The notes beneath the pieces are model-generated. The model made no database searches and had not been told where the DNA came from. It saw only the letters and a program-made list of their open reading frames with translations. Positions 9,777-20,092 of a DNA stretch of 64,000 nt are shown piece after piece. The stretch spans positions 1 through 64,000 of the forward strand of contig NZ_AKKE01000006.1 of NCBI RefSeq assembly GCF_000281975.1, read 5' to 3'. Numbering within the stretch: position 1 is the first letter of the stretch; every line of letters starts with the position of its first letter. This stretch comes from Novosphingobium sp. AP12 (lineage in GTDB: Bacteria; Pseudomonadota; Alphaproteobacteria; Sphingomonadales; Sphingomonadaceae). The position numbers and the translations under genes are program-made.

Positions 9777-11621
9777 ATGCACGACATCTCGCTAGACCAC
9801 AGCGCTTCGCTCTCCCGGCGCAATGCCCTTCAGTTCCTCGCGGCCGGCACCGCCGCGTTTGCCTTGCCGGCTTATGCGAAGACGGGCAAGGCAGCCCCGG
9901 ACGCCGGGGCGTTGCTCGACCGCATCGCCTGGAGCCTGCTCGAACATACCCCCGAAGGCGCTACCGGCCTCGGCGTAGATATGGGAGAGCATGCCGGGCT
10001 GCGCTCGCGGCTCGAGGATCGTTCGCAGGCCGGGCGCCACGCCTATGCCGCCACCTTACGACAGGGCCTAGCCGCCGTCGAAGGGTTCAATGCCGACGGT
10101 CTCGACCACTCCACCCGCACAAGCCTCGCCGTGGTGAAAAGCGCCTTCTCCACCGCGCTCGACGGTTTTGCACTTCCTTACGGGGACGTCGCCGTGGGCG
10201 GGTGGCGCAATGCACCCTACGTCGTCATCCAGAACGTGGGCGCCTATCTGGATACGCCAAAGTTCCTCGACGCCGACCACCCAGTGAAGACGCGCGAGGA
10301 CGCGGACGCCTACATCGCCCGCCTCGGCCAGTTCGACGCCCAGCTCGACGGAGAACTTGGCCGGATCCGCGCGGCTACCGACATGGGGCTCGTTCCCCCC
10401 GACTTCCTGCTCGACCGCACCATCGCCCAGATGACCAGTACCATCGCCGAGGCCCGCGCCGACGGCGGCAGCCTGGTAACCTCGATCGCCGGGCGCACGA
10501 AGGACATGACCGGCACGTGGACGGCGGACGCCAGGCGCATCGTCGCGGGCGAAGTCGTACCCGCGCTGGAACGCCAGCTTGCCGAACTCCAGCGTCAGCG
10601 CGCCCTTGCGAAAAGCGATCCGGGCATGCGCGAACGGCCGCGCGGCGCCGAATTCTACGCATGGGCGCTGCGCGCCAGCACCACCACGCAGGTCCCGGCC
10701 GACGAGATCCACCAGCGCGGACTTACCGAACTGGCCGAGCTACACGCCCGCATGGACCCGATCCTCAAGGGACTCGGCTATGCTACCGGCACAGTCGGTG
10801 CGCGCATGGCGGCGCTAGGCGAGGACAAGCGCTTCATGTTCGTGGAAGGCGACCCCGGCCGCGCCGAGATCCTCGCTTTCATCCGCACCCGCATCGACTG
10901 GATTCGCGCCCAGATGCCGCGCGCGTTCCGCCAGGTCGTGCCCGGCAACGTCGAGGTCCGCCGCCTGCCGCTGTCCGAGGAACCCGGCGCGCCCACGGCC
11001 TACGGCGGGGCAGGGTCGAAGGACGGGAACGTGCCCGGCAAGATGTGGCTCAACCTGCGCAGCACCGACCTGCACCGTAAGTACGACTTGCCCACGCTGG
11101 TTCACCACGAGGCGATCCCCGGCCACGTCTGGCAGGGCGAGTATGCCAACCGCCTGCCGCTAATCCGCTCGATCCTCGCGTTCAACGCCTATTCCGAAGG
11201 TTGGGCGCTCTACGGCGAGCAGTTGGCGGACGAGCTCGGCGCCTACGATGAGGACCCGGTCGGCCGTCTCGGCTACCTGCAGTCGCTGGCGTTCCGCGCC
11301 TGCCGCATGGTGGTCGATACAGGGCTCCACGCGAAGGGCTGGAGCCGCGACCAGGCGGTCCGCTTCTTCATGGAGAAGAACGGCAACAAGCGCGAGGAAG
11401 TGGTGAACGAGGTGGACCGCTACTGCTCATGGCCGGGGCAGGCCTGTGGCTACAAGATGGGCCACTCGCAGATCGTCAGCCAGCGAGCGCGGGCGCAGGC
11501 GGCGCTGGGATCGGCCTACGACCTACGCGACTTCGACCAAGCCGTGGTCGAGGGCGGCAACGTCCCGCTCGACGTGCTGGCCCAGAACGTCGAGGCCTAT
11601 ATCGCGGGGAAGAAGGGCTGA
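9777..11621 (+). CDS. DUF885 family protein, exported metallo-hydrolase-like
   Basis: A 614-aa DUF885 protein. The N-terminus has a twin-arginine-like signal (SLSRRNALQFLAAGTAAFALPAYA), so export through Tat is likely. The characteristic HEAIPGHVWQ motif and a downstream YSEGWALYGEQLADELG segment are the family's probable metal site, resembling M32/M3-type HExxH peptidases. The family is thought to be peptidase-like, but substrates are not established. The start at 9777 is preferred because it places the RR motif correctly; 12 extra residues are possible upstream. Confidence 0.85.
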   Translation: MHDISLDHSASLSRRNALQFLAAGTAAFALPAYAKTGKAAPDAGALLDRIAWSLLEHTPEGATGLGVDMGEHAGLRSRLEDRSQAGRHAYAATLRQGLAAVEGFNADGLDHSTRTSLAVVKSAFSTALDGFALPYGDVAVGGWRNAPYVVIQNVGAYLDTPKFLDADHPVKTREDADAYIARLGQFDAQLDGELGRIRAATDMGLVPPDFLLDRTIAQMTSTIAEARADGGSLVTSIAGRTKDMTGTWTADARRIVAGEVVPALERQLAELQRQRALAKSDPGMRERPRGAEFYAWALRASTTTQVPADEIHQRGLTELAELHARMDPILKGLGYATGTVGARMAALGEDKRFMFVEGDPGRAEILAFIRTRIDWIRAQMPRAFRQVVPGNVEVRRLPLSEEPGAPTAYGGAGSKDGNVPGKMWLNLRSTDLHRKYDLPTLVHHEAIPGHVWQGEYANRLPLIRSILAFNAYSEGWALYGEQLADELGAYDEDPVGRLGYLQSLAFRACRMVVDTGLHAKGWSRDQAVRFFMEKNGNKREEVVNEVDRYCSWPGQACGYKMGHSQIVSQRARAQAALGSAYDLRDFDQAVVEGGNVPLDVLAQNVEAYIAGKKG

Positions 11622-11623
11622 GC

Positions 11624-11664
11624 CGACCCCGCCGCCGCCGCCCCATGCGGCGACGGCGGGGTCG
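11624..11664. terminator. Strong bidirectional hairpin
   Basis: A 17-base arm at 11624-11640 (CGACCCCGCCG then CCGCCG) pairs with 11648-11664 at 16 of 17 positions around a 7-base loop. It sits exactly between the converging DUF885 and DUF937-like genes, as expected for a shared terminator, though it lacks a T-tract. Confidence 0.6.
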
Positions 11665-11674
11665 ACGCCAGGTA

Positions 11675-12028
11675 TCAAGACTTGCCGAAAAGACCTTTGG
11701 CCATGCCAGTCAGATCGTCAAGGACGCTGCCGTCGCCGTCCTTGTCGAAGAAGCTGGCCGCCTTGCCCGGGTCGGCTGCAACTGCGCTGGCGAACTGAGT
11801 CAGCGATCCTTCACCGCCGATTTGGGCGATGATCTGCTGGATGGTACCGACATCCAGCCCGGTACGCTCGGCGGCAAGCTGGGCGGTATCACCATCCTGC
11901 TGGTGCGAAATACCCAAGGCGACGATCGCCTTTTCCGCCACGGCCGGGTCGATGCCGAGCTTGCCCGCGAGATTCGCCACGTCCGCGTGTTCGCTGACCT
12001 GACCGAGGATGCCGTCGAAAAGTCCCAT
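11675..12028 (-). CDS. DUF937/YidB-like protein
   Basis: A 117-aa, highly helical, acidic protein. The N-terminus MGLFDGILGQV, the repeated short helices and the C-terminal DKDGDGSVLDDLTGMAKGLFG are typical of DUF937 proteins. No signal peptide is visible. Function of the family is unknown. It stands alone between two terminator-like hairpins. Confidence 0.75.
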   Translation of the reverse strand: MGLFDGILGQVSEHADVANLAGKLGIDPAVAEKAIVALGISHQQDGDTAQLAAERTGLDVGTIQQIIAQIGGEGSLTQFASAVAADPGKAASFFDKDGDGSVLDDLTGMAKGLFGKS

Positions 12029-12263
12029 CTACAGTACTCCATGGTGGATGCCCGAAAGTATGGGACCAAAGCATGACAAGGGAAAGGACGGAATTTCCCG
12101 GACCGTCGTGTCGCCGGCGGGCGGGCCCTGAGCGGGCTGGACCGTCGCGCAGCTCGCAGCCCTCACTCACCATCGTACGTTCGCGGCGTTCCTCCCTTCA
12201 TGAGGAAACGCCGCGCACACGACAGCTCGGCAGCCGACGATCGGCTCGCCATTGCGCAAGAAG

Positions 12264-12297
12264 AAAGGGCTCCGGAACCCAAGCTCCGGAGCCCTTT
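12264..12297 (-). terminator. Rho-independent terminator of pckA
   Basis: AAAGGGCTCCGGA (12264-12276) and TCCGGAGCCCTTT (12285-12297) form a perfect 13-bp stem with an 8-base loop. Read on the minus strand it is followed by a TTTCTTCTT tract, and it lies 21 bases past the pckA stop. Confidence 0.85.
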
Positions 12298-12317
12298 CGT
12301 GTCAGCTACGCTGTAGT

Positions 12318-13925
<1,608 letters not shown>

Positions 13926-14235
13926 CTCCTCCAAAAGATGGCGGCCTACCGGGAAACCCAGTGACCGCAGTCTCGATTCCTGCGCAAGAATCGGGCCGCG
14001 AATATGCGACGATATCTTTTCCGTCAATTTGGCAACAATTGGAACCGTCAAGCACCTATCCATGATGGTTTATTCGCCCGGGCGCGATTGACGAAGCCTC
14101 CATTTCCGAAAGGTCTTCGCACGCAGCACCCTGCGCATCGTTTGCATAGGGTGAGTGGGAGCATCGATTGCCAGCGATCGACACAGGCGCTAGTCAGCAT
14201 CGCTCCATGCAGCAAAAGGGAAACTGCGGACGCTC
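13926..14235. promoter_or_regulatory. Divergent pckA / chvI intergenic region
   Basis: 310 bases without a gene. It must contain the promoters for pckA (minus) and the chvI-chvG operon (plus). The pckA Shine-Dalgarno sequence is at its left edge. ChvI-family regulators activate pckA in related alphaproteobacteria, so an operator here is likely, but I cannot identify one with confidence by eye. Confidence 0.45.
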
Positions 14236-15015
14236 ATGGCCGATGCACCCGATCCCACCCTTCCGACAAACGCCTCGCCTGAGCGCCCTTCGACTCATTC
14301 TTCGCGGCAGCAGACGATCGCGCTCGTCGACGACGATCGCAACATTCTGACGACGCTTTCGATCAGTCTCCATGCCGAGGGCTTCGCGACGCGCGTCTAT
14401 GCCGATGGCGAAACCGCACTGAAGGCGCTGCTCGAGAATCCGCCCGATCTGGCTATCTTCGACATCAAGATGCCACGCATGGACGGGCTCGATCTGCTGC
14501 AGTCGCTGCGGGCGCATTCGAGCCTCCCCGTCATCTTCCTGACTTCCAAGGACGAAGAACCCGACGAGGCGCTGGGCCTGGCATTGGGAGCCGACGACTA
14601 CATCGCCAAGCCATTCAGCCAGCGCTTGCTGGTCGCGCGCATCAGGGCGATCCTGCGCCGAAGCGAACTCGCCCGAGCAGAGCCGGAGGAAGCCCCCCAC
14701 GCCGACCTCCCCGATCCGGTTGTGCGTGGCCGCCTCATGCTCGATCCCGCCCGGCATCAGGTGACCTGGGATGCCGAACCGGTCTCGTTGACGGTGACCG
14801 AGTTCCTGATCCTCGAGGCAATGGCGCTGAGGCCGGGCGTCGTAAAAAGCCGCAACCAGTTGATGGATGCGGCCTACAGTGACGACATCTACGTCGACGA
14901 CCGCACGATAGACAGTCACATCAAACGCCTCCGCCGCAAATTTCGCGCCGTCGACCCGGAGTTCGCTGCGATCGACACCCTCTATGGTGCCGGGTACTCC
15001 TTCACCGATGGTTGA
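14236..15015 (+). CDS. chvI: Response regulator, ChvI-type (OmpR family)
   Basis: A 259-aa OmpR/PhoB-family regulator. The receiver has the acidic cluster VDDD (31-34), phospho-acceptor D76 in [11 protein letters not shown] and the lysine in [10 protein letters not shown] winged-helix DNA-binding domain covers roughly residues 155-255. Together with the histidine kinase, HprK, RapZ, EIIA and HPr genes that follow, it matches the ChvG-ChvI system of alphaproteobacteria, which couples envelope or acid stress to central metabolism. Its stop overlaps the kinase start. Confidence 0.9.
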   Translation: MADAPDPTLPTNASPERPSTHSSRQQTIALVDDDRNILTTLSISLHAEGFATRVYADGETALKALLENPPDLAIFDIKMPRMDGLDLLQSLRAHSSLPVIFLTSKDEEPDEALGLALGADDYIAKPFSQRLLVARIRAILRRSELARAEPEEAPHADLPDPVVRGRLMLDPARHQVTWDAEPVSLTVTEFLILEAMALRPGVVKSRNQLMDAAYSDDIYVDDRTIDSHIKRLRRKFRAVDPEFAAIDTLYGAGYSFTDG

Positions 15016-16606
15016 AAAGTCCCGCGCCAAGCCTCGCCCGCACCTTGCGGTTCGCTTGGGCCTGTCATGGAGCGTGTCGCTCACCGCCCGCATCCTTGCA
15101 GTGAACGTGATTGCGCTCGCGCTGCTCGCCGGAAGCCTGTTCTACATCGACAGCTATCGCCGGGAGTTGCTTGCCGAACGCTATCGGCTCGCCAAGTCGG
15201 AAGCCGAGATCACCGCCGATGCGCTGACCGACGAGGACCTGCAGGGGCGTCTGGCGCTCATCGCGAGGATCGGCACCGAGCAGGATCTACGCTTGCGGCT
15301 GTTCGATCCCCAAGGCCAGCTGGCCGGCGACAGTTTCGCGCTGGGACGTCCGTCTTACACTCTGATCGACCCCGCGCGCGAACCCTGGTTCCAGGATGCA
15401 GCGCGTATTCTCGACCGCGGCATGGATTTCGTATTGGGCGCTCCCCCGATCCCTGCTTATCGCGATCCCCCCGGAGCGGGCGCTTCCGCATGGCCCGAAA
15501 TCGCGGCCGCACTAGAGGATCGGCAGACGCGGATCAACCACAAGGCCGCGCCCGACCGCACTCCGGTGATCATTGCGGCGACCCCGGTTGGCAGCGACGG
15601 CTCGGCCCTTCTCGTCACCCGCAACGCCCGCGACATCACCGAAAATGTGCGCATGGCCAGGCAAACCCTGGCGATCATCGTGGGCGGCGCGTTGGGCGTG
15701 TCGATCCTGCTTTCCCTCTTCCTCGCTCGGACGATCGTCGAGCCGCTGCGTAAACTCGTCCGCGCAGCCGTCCGCGTACGCCTGGGGCGCGACCGCAGCG
15801 TCGTCGTCCCTCGGCTGCCGGACAGGCGCGACGAGATTGGCCTGCTCGCCCGCGCGATTTCCGACATGAGCGGTGCGCTGCGCCACCGGATCGACGAGGT
15901 CGAAAGCTTCGCCGCCGACGTTGCGCACGAACTCAAAAATCCGCTTACGTCCCTGCGCAGCGCGCTCGAAAGCCTCGACCGCGTCGAACAGCCGGAGCTG
16001 CGCCGCCAACTTATTGGTATCGCCCAGGACGACGTGCGCCGAATAGACTTCCTGGTCACCGAGATAGCTGACGCCAGCCGTATCGACGCCCAGTTGAGCC
16101 GCACGACGTTCGAACCATTCGACATGGCTGACCTCGTGCGCGCGCTCGTCGCGGAACGGGAGCAGCGCGGCGTCAACGGCGGCTGCCCGATCTCGATCCG
16201 GCGCGAGGACGACGCGAATAAGGATAGTCCTCCGGGCTTGATGGTCGCCGGCGACGTTCCGCGACTGGAACGCGTCCTTCAGAACCTCTTGGACAACGCC
16301 GTGTCCTTTTCGCCGTCCGGCGGGCCTGTCGAGATCACTCTCGGCCGCAGCAACAACCGCGTGAAGGTCTCCGTAGCCGACCACGGACCAGGCATCCCGG
16401 CAGCGGCCCGAGAGCGCATATTCGAGCGGTTCCATTCGCTACGCCCCTCGCGCGAGGAATTCGGCAAGCACAGTGGACTGGGTCTGGCCATCGCGCGCAC
16501 CATTGTCGAGGCTCACTACGGCAAGCTCGTCGCTACCGACCGCACGGATGGCACCCCCGGCGCTCGCCTCGTCCTGTCGCTACCAGCCTGGCAGCCGGAA
16601 CAATGA
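15008..16606 (+). CDS. chvG: Sensor histidine kinase, ChvG-type
   Basis: A 532-aa membrane kinase. One transmembrane helix is near residues 28-48, then a periplasmic sensor region of about 165 residues, a second helix near 218-238, HAMP, a HisKA domain with the phospho-acceptor in [13 protein letters not shown], and a HATPase domain (N box [12 protein letters not shown] boxes DHGPGIP and GLGLAIA). The ATG at 15008 gives ATGGTTGA overlap with the chvI stop, arguing for coupling; an in-frame ATG at 14984 is less likely. Confidence 0.9.
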   Translation: MVEKSRAKPRPHLAVRLGLSWSVSLTARILAVNVIALALLAGSLFYIDSYRRELLAERYRLAKSEAEITADALTDEDLQGRLALIARIGTEQDLRLRLFDPQGQLAGDSFALGRPSYTLIDPAREPWFQDAARILDRGMDFVLGAPPIPAYRDPPGAGASAWPEIAAALEDRQTRINHKAAPDRTPVIIAATPVGSDGSALLVTRNARDITENVRMARQTLAIIVGGALGVSILLSLFLARTIVEPLRKLVRAAVRVRLGRDRSVVVPRLPDRRDEIGLLARAISDMSGALRHRIDEVESFAADVAHELKNPLTSLRSALESLDRVEQPELRRQLIGIAQDDVRRIDFLVTEIADASRIDAQLSRTTFEPFDMADLVRALVAEREQRGVNGGCPISIRREDDANKDSPPGLMVAGDVPRLERVLQNLLDNAVSFSPSGGPVEITLGRSNNRVKVSVADHGPGIPAAARERIFERFHSLRPSREEFGKHSGLGLAIARTIVEAHYGKLVATDRTDGTPGARLVLSLPAWQPEQ

Positions 16607-17034
16607 ACGGTAACGCCATGACATACCAGGCCACCTGTGTTACGATAGACGGCCGGGCTGTCGTGATCCAAGGCCCACCCGGCATCGGCAAGTCCAGCCT
16701 CGCGCTTTCGCTCATCGATCGCGGTGCGGTTCTGATCGGCGATGATTCGATCGTTCTCGAAGTAGAGGCTGACCGCGTGATCGCGCGGCCTCATCCCAAC
16801 ACCCGGGAACTGCTGGAAGTGCGTAATCTCGGGCTGCTGCGGTTCCCCTGTGCCGAAGCTCAGCCGGTAGCACTCGTCATCGGTCTCGACCCCGCGGCGC
16901 CGCGCTACATCGAGGTACCGCGGAGCTTGGTCCTCTGCGGTACCCAATTGCCTTTCATCGAGCTGCGGCCGGAAGGTGCGACCTTGGCGCTCAAGGCAGA
17001 ATTGGCCCTGAGGCATTACGGACTGTCCCAATAG
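16603..17034 (+). CDS. hprK: HPr kinase/phosphorylase, short alphaproteobacterial form
   Basis: A 143-aa protein corresponding only to the C-terminal catalytic domain of HprK. It phosphorylates the regulatory serine of HPr. Walker A is GPPGIGKS (24-31), followed by IGDDSI, the usual metal-binding acidic pair. The missing N-terminal domain is normal for alphaproteobacteria. The start overlaps the chvG stop by four bases (ATGA), and EIIA and HPr lie downstream, which fits the role. Confidence 0.88.
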   Translation: MNGNAMTYQATCVTIDGRAVVIQGPPGIGKSSLALSLIDRGAVLIGDDSIVLEVEADRVIARPHPNTRELLEVRNLGLLRFPCAEAQPVALVIGLDPAAPRYIEVPRSLVLCGTQLPFIELRPEGATLALKAELALRHYGLSQ

Positions 17035-17102
17035 GAACCTGCCCCGGCACTATGCTTCTCGCCCCCCTTCCCTTCCGTGCCTACTGCGCGCAGATAAGCG
17101 AC

Positions 17103-18059
17103 ATGGGGAATGAAGTGGGAATGATCGGCGGCGAGCCGCACGCCGCGCTAGCGCGCCAACGCCTCTTGCTGGTGACCGGGATGCTGGGCGCAGGCAAGAC
17201 GACTGCGCTGCGGGTGCTGGAAGACCTGGGCTGGGAAATCGTCGACAATTTTCCGATCCGGATGCTCGACGCTCTGATCGATTCGGCTCCGAACGGGGCG
17301 GACACCGATCCCCCGCTCCTGGCGATAGGTTTCGATTCACGCACGCGCGGATTCGATCCCGGACGTGTGATCGCACAGGTCAAAGCGCTAACCGAGCGCC
17401 GGGACATCGAACTCACCACCCTGTTCCTGGACTGTTCGAGCACCGAACTGGAGCGACGCTACAACGAAACCCGCCGGCGTCATGCGCTGGCCGGCGATGC
17501 CCCGGTATCTACGGGCATTCGCGCTGAACGCGAACTTCTCGCCCCGCTCAGGCGCTGGGCCGATCTGCTGATCGACACGACCGAGTACACCTCGAACGAC
17601 CTGCAGCGCGTGATTCGCGAGAGGTTTGCGTCCAGCGAAACCGGCGAACTGACCCTGACTATCTCTAGCTTCGGCTTTTCTCGCGGGATGCCGCCGGTAG
17701 CAGATCTGGTGTTCGACATGCGTTTTCTCGACAACCCGCACTGGGACACGGACCTGCGCCCGTTGACTGGGCAGGATCACGCGGTGGGCGACTACATCCG
17801 CAAAGATACGGCATATGATGAGGCGTTTACCCGCATACGCGACCTGCTGCTGCTGCTGCTTCCGCGCTATCGTGCTCAAGGGAAAGCCTACGTCCACATC
17901 GCATTTGGTTGCACGGGAGGGCGGCACCGCTCTGTTTTTACTGCGGAGCAAATCGCAGCAGCCTTGCGTCAATCGGGATTTTCCCCCACATTGCTGCACC
18001 GCAACCTGGGCTCGCGCGCAGCCGATCTTCTGGAAGGAGGTCTTCGGCGTGAAAAATGA
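17103..18059 (+). CDS. rapZ: RNase adapter / nucleotide-binding protein RapZ
   Basis: A protein of about 318 aa of the RapZ (YvcJ) family. Walker A GMLGAGKTTALR is near the N-terminus and the conserved C-terminal HIAFGCTGGRHRSVFTAE motif is intact. In enterobacteria RapZ guides RNase E to a small RNA controlling amino-sugar synthesis; the alphaproteobacterial role is less defined but the gene sits with the PTS genes. The start is uncertain: ATGs at 17052, 17103 and 17121 are all in frame, and none has a perfect ribosome binding site. Confidence 0.9.
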   Translation: MGNEVGMIGGEPHAALARQRLLLVTGMLGAGKTTALRVLEDLGWEIVDNFPIRMLDALIDSAPNGADTDPPLLAIGFDSRTRGFDPGRVIAQVKALTERRDIELTTLFLDCSSTELERRYNETRRRHALAGDAPVSTGIRAERELLAPLRRWADLLIDTTEYTSNDLQRVIRERFASSETGELTLTISSFGFSRGMPPVADLVFDMRFLDNPHWDTDLRPLTGQDHAVGDYIRKDTAYDEAFTRIRDLLLLLLPRYRAQGKAYVHIAFGCTGGRHRSVFTAEQIAAALRQSGFSPTLLHRNLGSRAADLLEGGLRREK

Positions 18060-18107
18060 AGAAACCGTCCGGGTGCATCTGCAGGTATTTCGGAGCGCTC
18101 TCCCAGC

Positions 18108-18512
18108 ATGATCGGCATGATCCTGGTTACCCACGGCAATCTCGCCGAGGAGTTCGTACACGCGATGGAGCACGTCGTCGGCGACCAGGCCGACGTCGCG
18201 ACCGTCTGCATCGGGCCGAACGACGACATGGAACGCCGCCGTGCGGAGATCGCCGAGGCTATCGCCAAGGTGGACTCCGGTGAAGGCGTCATCGTCCTCA
18301 CCGACCTGTTCGGCGGAACTCCTTCGAACCTGGCCATCTCCTTGATGCAGGCCGGCAAGGTCGAAGTCATCGCCGGGATCAACCTGCCCATGCTGATCCG
18401 CCTTGCCAAGGCGCGCGGCTGCATGCCGGTCCGCGAGGCGGTCGCCGCCGCGCGCGATGCCGGGCGCAATTATATCACGATCGCGAGCGAGTACTTGGGA
18501 CAGGACGCATGA
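18108..18512 (+). CDS. PTS EIIA component, mannose/fructose type
   Basis: A 134-aa EIIA-Man family protein. The N-terminal MILVTHGNLAEE places the phosphorylatable histidine at H9, and DLFGGTPSNLA (around residue 65-75) is the second family signature. No EIIB or EIIC gene is near, so it is probably regulatory, receiving phosphate from HPr, as in other alphaproteobacteria. Its stop overlaps the HPr start by four bases. Confidence 0.9.
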   Translation: MIGMILVTHGNLAEEFVHAMEHVVGDQADVATVCIGPNDDMERRRAEIAEAIAKVDSGEGVIVLTDLFGGTPSNLAISLMQAGKVEVIAGINLPMLIRLAKARGCMPVREAVAAARDAGRNYITIASEYLGQDA

Positions 18513-18787
18513 TCGACGCCTGTGAGACAGTGCTCATAGTGAACAAGCGCGGCCTCCACGCTCGCGCCAGTGCCAAATTTGTCAATCATGTCGCGGAATT
18601 GCCGGCTACGGTTTCGGTGACGGTGAGCAAGGATGGCGCCAGCGCCGCCGGGGGATCGATTCTCGGCTTGATGATGCTTGGTGCCGCGAAGGGCGACTCG
18701 ATCGCCATCAGTTGCTCGGGCGACGGTGCGGAAAATGCGTTGTCCATCCTTGCCGGCCTCGTTCGCGACGGCTTTGGCGAAGAGTGA
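18509..18787 (+). CDS. Phosphocarrier protein HPr
   Basis: A 92-aa HPr. The phospho-acceptor histidine is H17 in NKRGLHARASAKFV and the regulatory serine is S50 in GGSILGLMMLGA, the site used by the HprK encoded upstream. It transfers phosphate to EIIA, which is translated immediately before it. Enzyme I is not in this window. Confidence 0.93.
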   Translation: MIDACETVLIVNKRGLHARASAKFVNHVAELPATVSVTVSKDGASAAGGSILGLMMLGAAKGDSIAISCSGDGAENALSILAGLVRDGFGEE

Positions 18788-18805
18788 ACAGGGCAGGCTG
18801 ACACC

Positions 18806-19639
18806 GTGTCTTCGCAAGACTGGCCGACCGATGGGTCGCGCCGCACCATCACCGGTTTTTCCAATCCTCTCGTCAAGTTCCTGCGGTCGTTGCGGGACAA
18901 GAAGCACCGCAAGCGCGAGCGGCGCTTTCTCGCCGAGGGCCTGCGCCTGCTGACCGACGCGCGGGAATGCGGAATCGTACCGGAAATGCTGGTCATGGCG
19001 ATCGGTCGCGACCCGCACCCGTTGGTCGATGCACTCGAGGACTCCGTCATCGCGGCTGGCGGCGAAATCGTCGAGATGGACGTAGATATCCTTGCCAAGG
19101 TCACCGGCAAGGACAACCCCCAGGCCGTCGCCGGTGTCTTTACCGAGTTCGATACCGGTCTCGCAAAGATCGACCGCAATTCGGCCCCGATCTGGCTGGT
19201 GGCGCAGGCTCTTCGCGACCCGGGAAACCTGGGCACCATGCTGCGGACCGGCGACGCCGTCGGCGCGGGTGGGTTGATCCTGATCGACGATTGCGCCGAC
19301 CCCTTCTCCGTCGAAGCCGTAAGAGCTAGCATGGGTGCGATCTTCACGCAGCAGCTTGCCATCGCCCGCTGGGACGAATTCATTTTCTGGCTGCGCGCAG
19401 GCGATGGTCAGCTTGTCGCGGCGTCGCTGCGCGACCCGACCGATTATCGCGAGGCCGTGTACGCAGCGCCGTGCTTCCTCATGGTGGGTAACGAATCGCA
19501 AGGTTTGCCAGCGGCTTACGAAGAAGCTTGCGACCTACGCCTGACTATCCCGATGTTGGGCAGAGCAGACAGCCTGAACGCCGCTGTGGCTGGGGCCGTC
19601 CTTGCCTACGAAGCACTCGCTCACTTGCGCCGGACCTGA
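18806..19639 (+). CDS. TrmH/SpoU family RNA 2'-O-methyltransferase
   Basis: A 277-aa SpoU-class methyltransferase with a GTG start. An N-terminal substrate-binding domain (about 1-110) precedes the SPOUT fold carrying NLGTMLRTGDAVGAGG, FLMVGNESQGLP and IPMLGRADSLNAAVAGA, the three knot motifs that bind AdoMet. The 2'-O target in rRNA or tRNA cannot be assigned. It follows HPr by 18 bases, so it may be read through from the PTS operon. Confidence 0.88.
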   Translation: MSSQDWPTDGSRRTITGFSNPLVKFLRSLRDKKHRKRERRFLAEGLRLLTDARECGIVPEMLVMAIGRDPHPLVDALEDSVIAAGGEIVEMDVDILAKVTGKDNPQAVAGVFTEFDTGLAKIDRNSAPIWLVAQALRDPGNLGTMLRTGDAVGAGGLILIDDCADPFSVEAVRASMGAIFTQQLAIARWDEFIFWLRAGDGQLVAASLRDPTDYREAVYAAPCFLMVGNESQGLPAAYEEACDLRLTIPMLGRADSLNAAVAGAVLAYEALAHLRRT

Positions 19640-19686
19640 GCGCGCGTTCACCGGTCTCTTACCTAGCCCAAGGCAATCCAGGTCCG

Positions 19687-20088
19687 GTGATACTACGATT
19701 CGGTCTTTTCCTGCTCATTCTTGTATTCCTAGGATCTTGCTGCGAATGAGCTGAACATTCGCTCCTCTCCGCAAGCATCTGGCGCTTCGATCGTATCAAC
19801 GGCGAGCGCCCGGTGGCGCACGCTTCGAGCATCACCTTCGGTTACGGCGGCAGGATCGGGATAGAAGTTACCAGCAGCAGCCTCCGCGGCCCATGGCAAA
19901 TCAACACGTCTTATCGCCGGACCTCTCGATCTAAGCGAGAAAACGTGCGCTGACCCTTCCTCGCGTCCGGGCAACGCCATCAATACGCTGATTGTTGCCG
20001 CGCCCCGAGTGCGATCGACAGTAACCACCTGAGGCTGCGGTCTGGCGGGCATACGGCTGAACTGTTCCGGATTGAGGCCTGCAACTGA
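19687..20088 (+). pseudogene. Decayed META-domain (HslJ-like) lipoprotein gene
   Basis: Starting from a GTG at 19687, the reading encodes a lipoprotein-type leader (LLILVFLGSCC), then hits TGA at 19747. The same frame continues with SIWRFDRINGERPVAHASS, a typical META-domain opening, until TGA at 19951. The reading then continues in the +1 frame from about 19946 (CADPSSRPGNAINTLIVAAP) and returns to the original frame from about 20011 (LRLRSGGHTAELFRIEACN), ending at TGA 20086-20088. All blocks fall in the order expected for a META-domain protein. One premature stop and two compensating shifts therefore indicate a dead gene, unless sequencing errors are involved. Confidence 0.72.
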
Positions 20089-20092
20089 CCGC

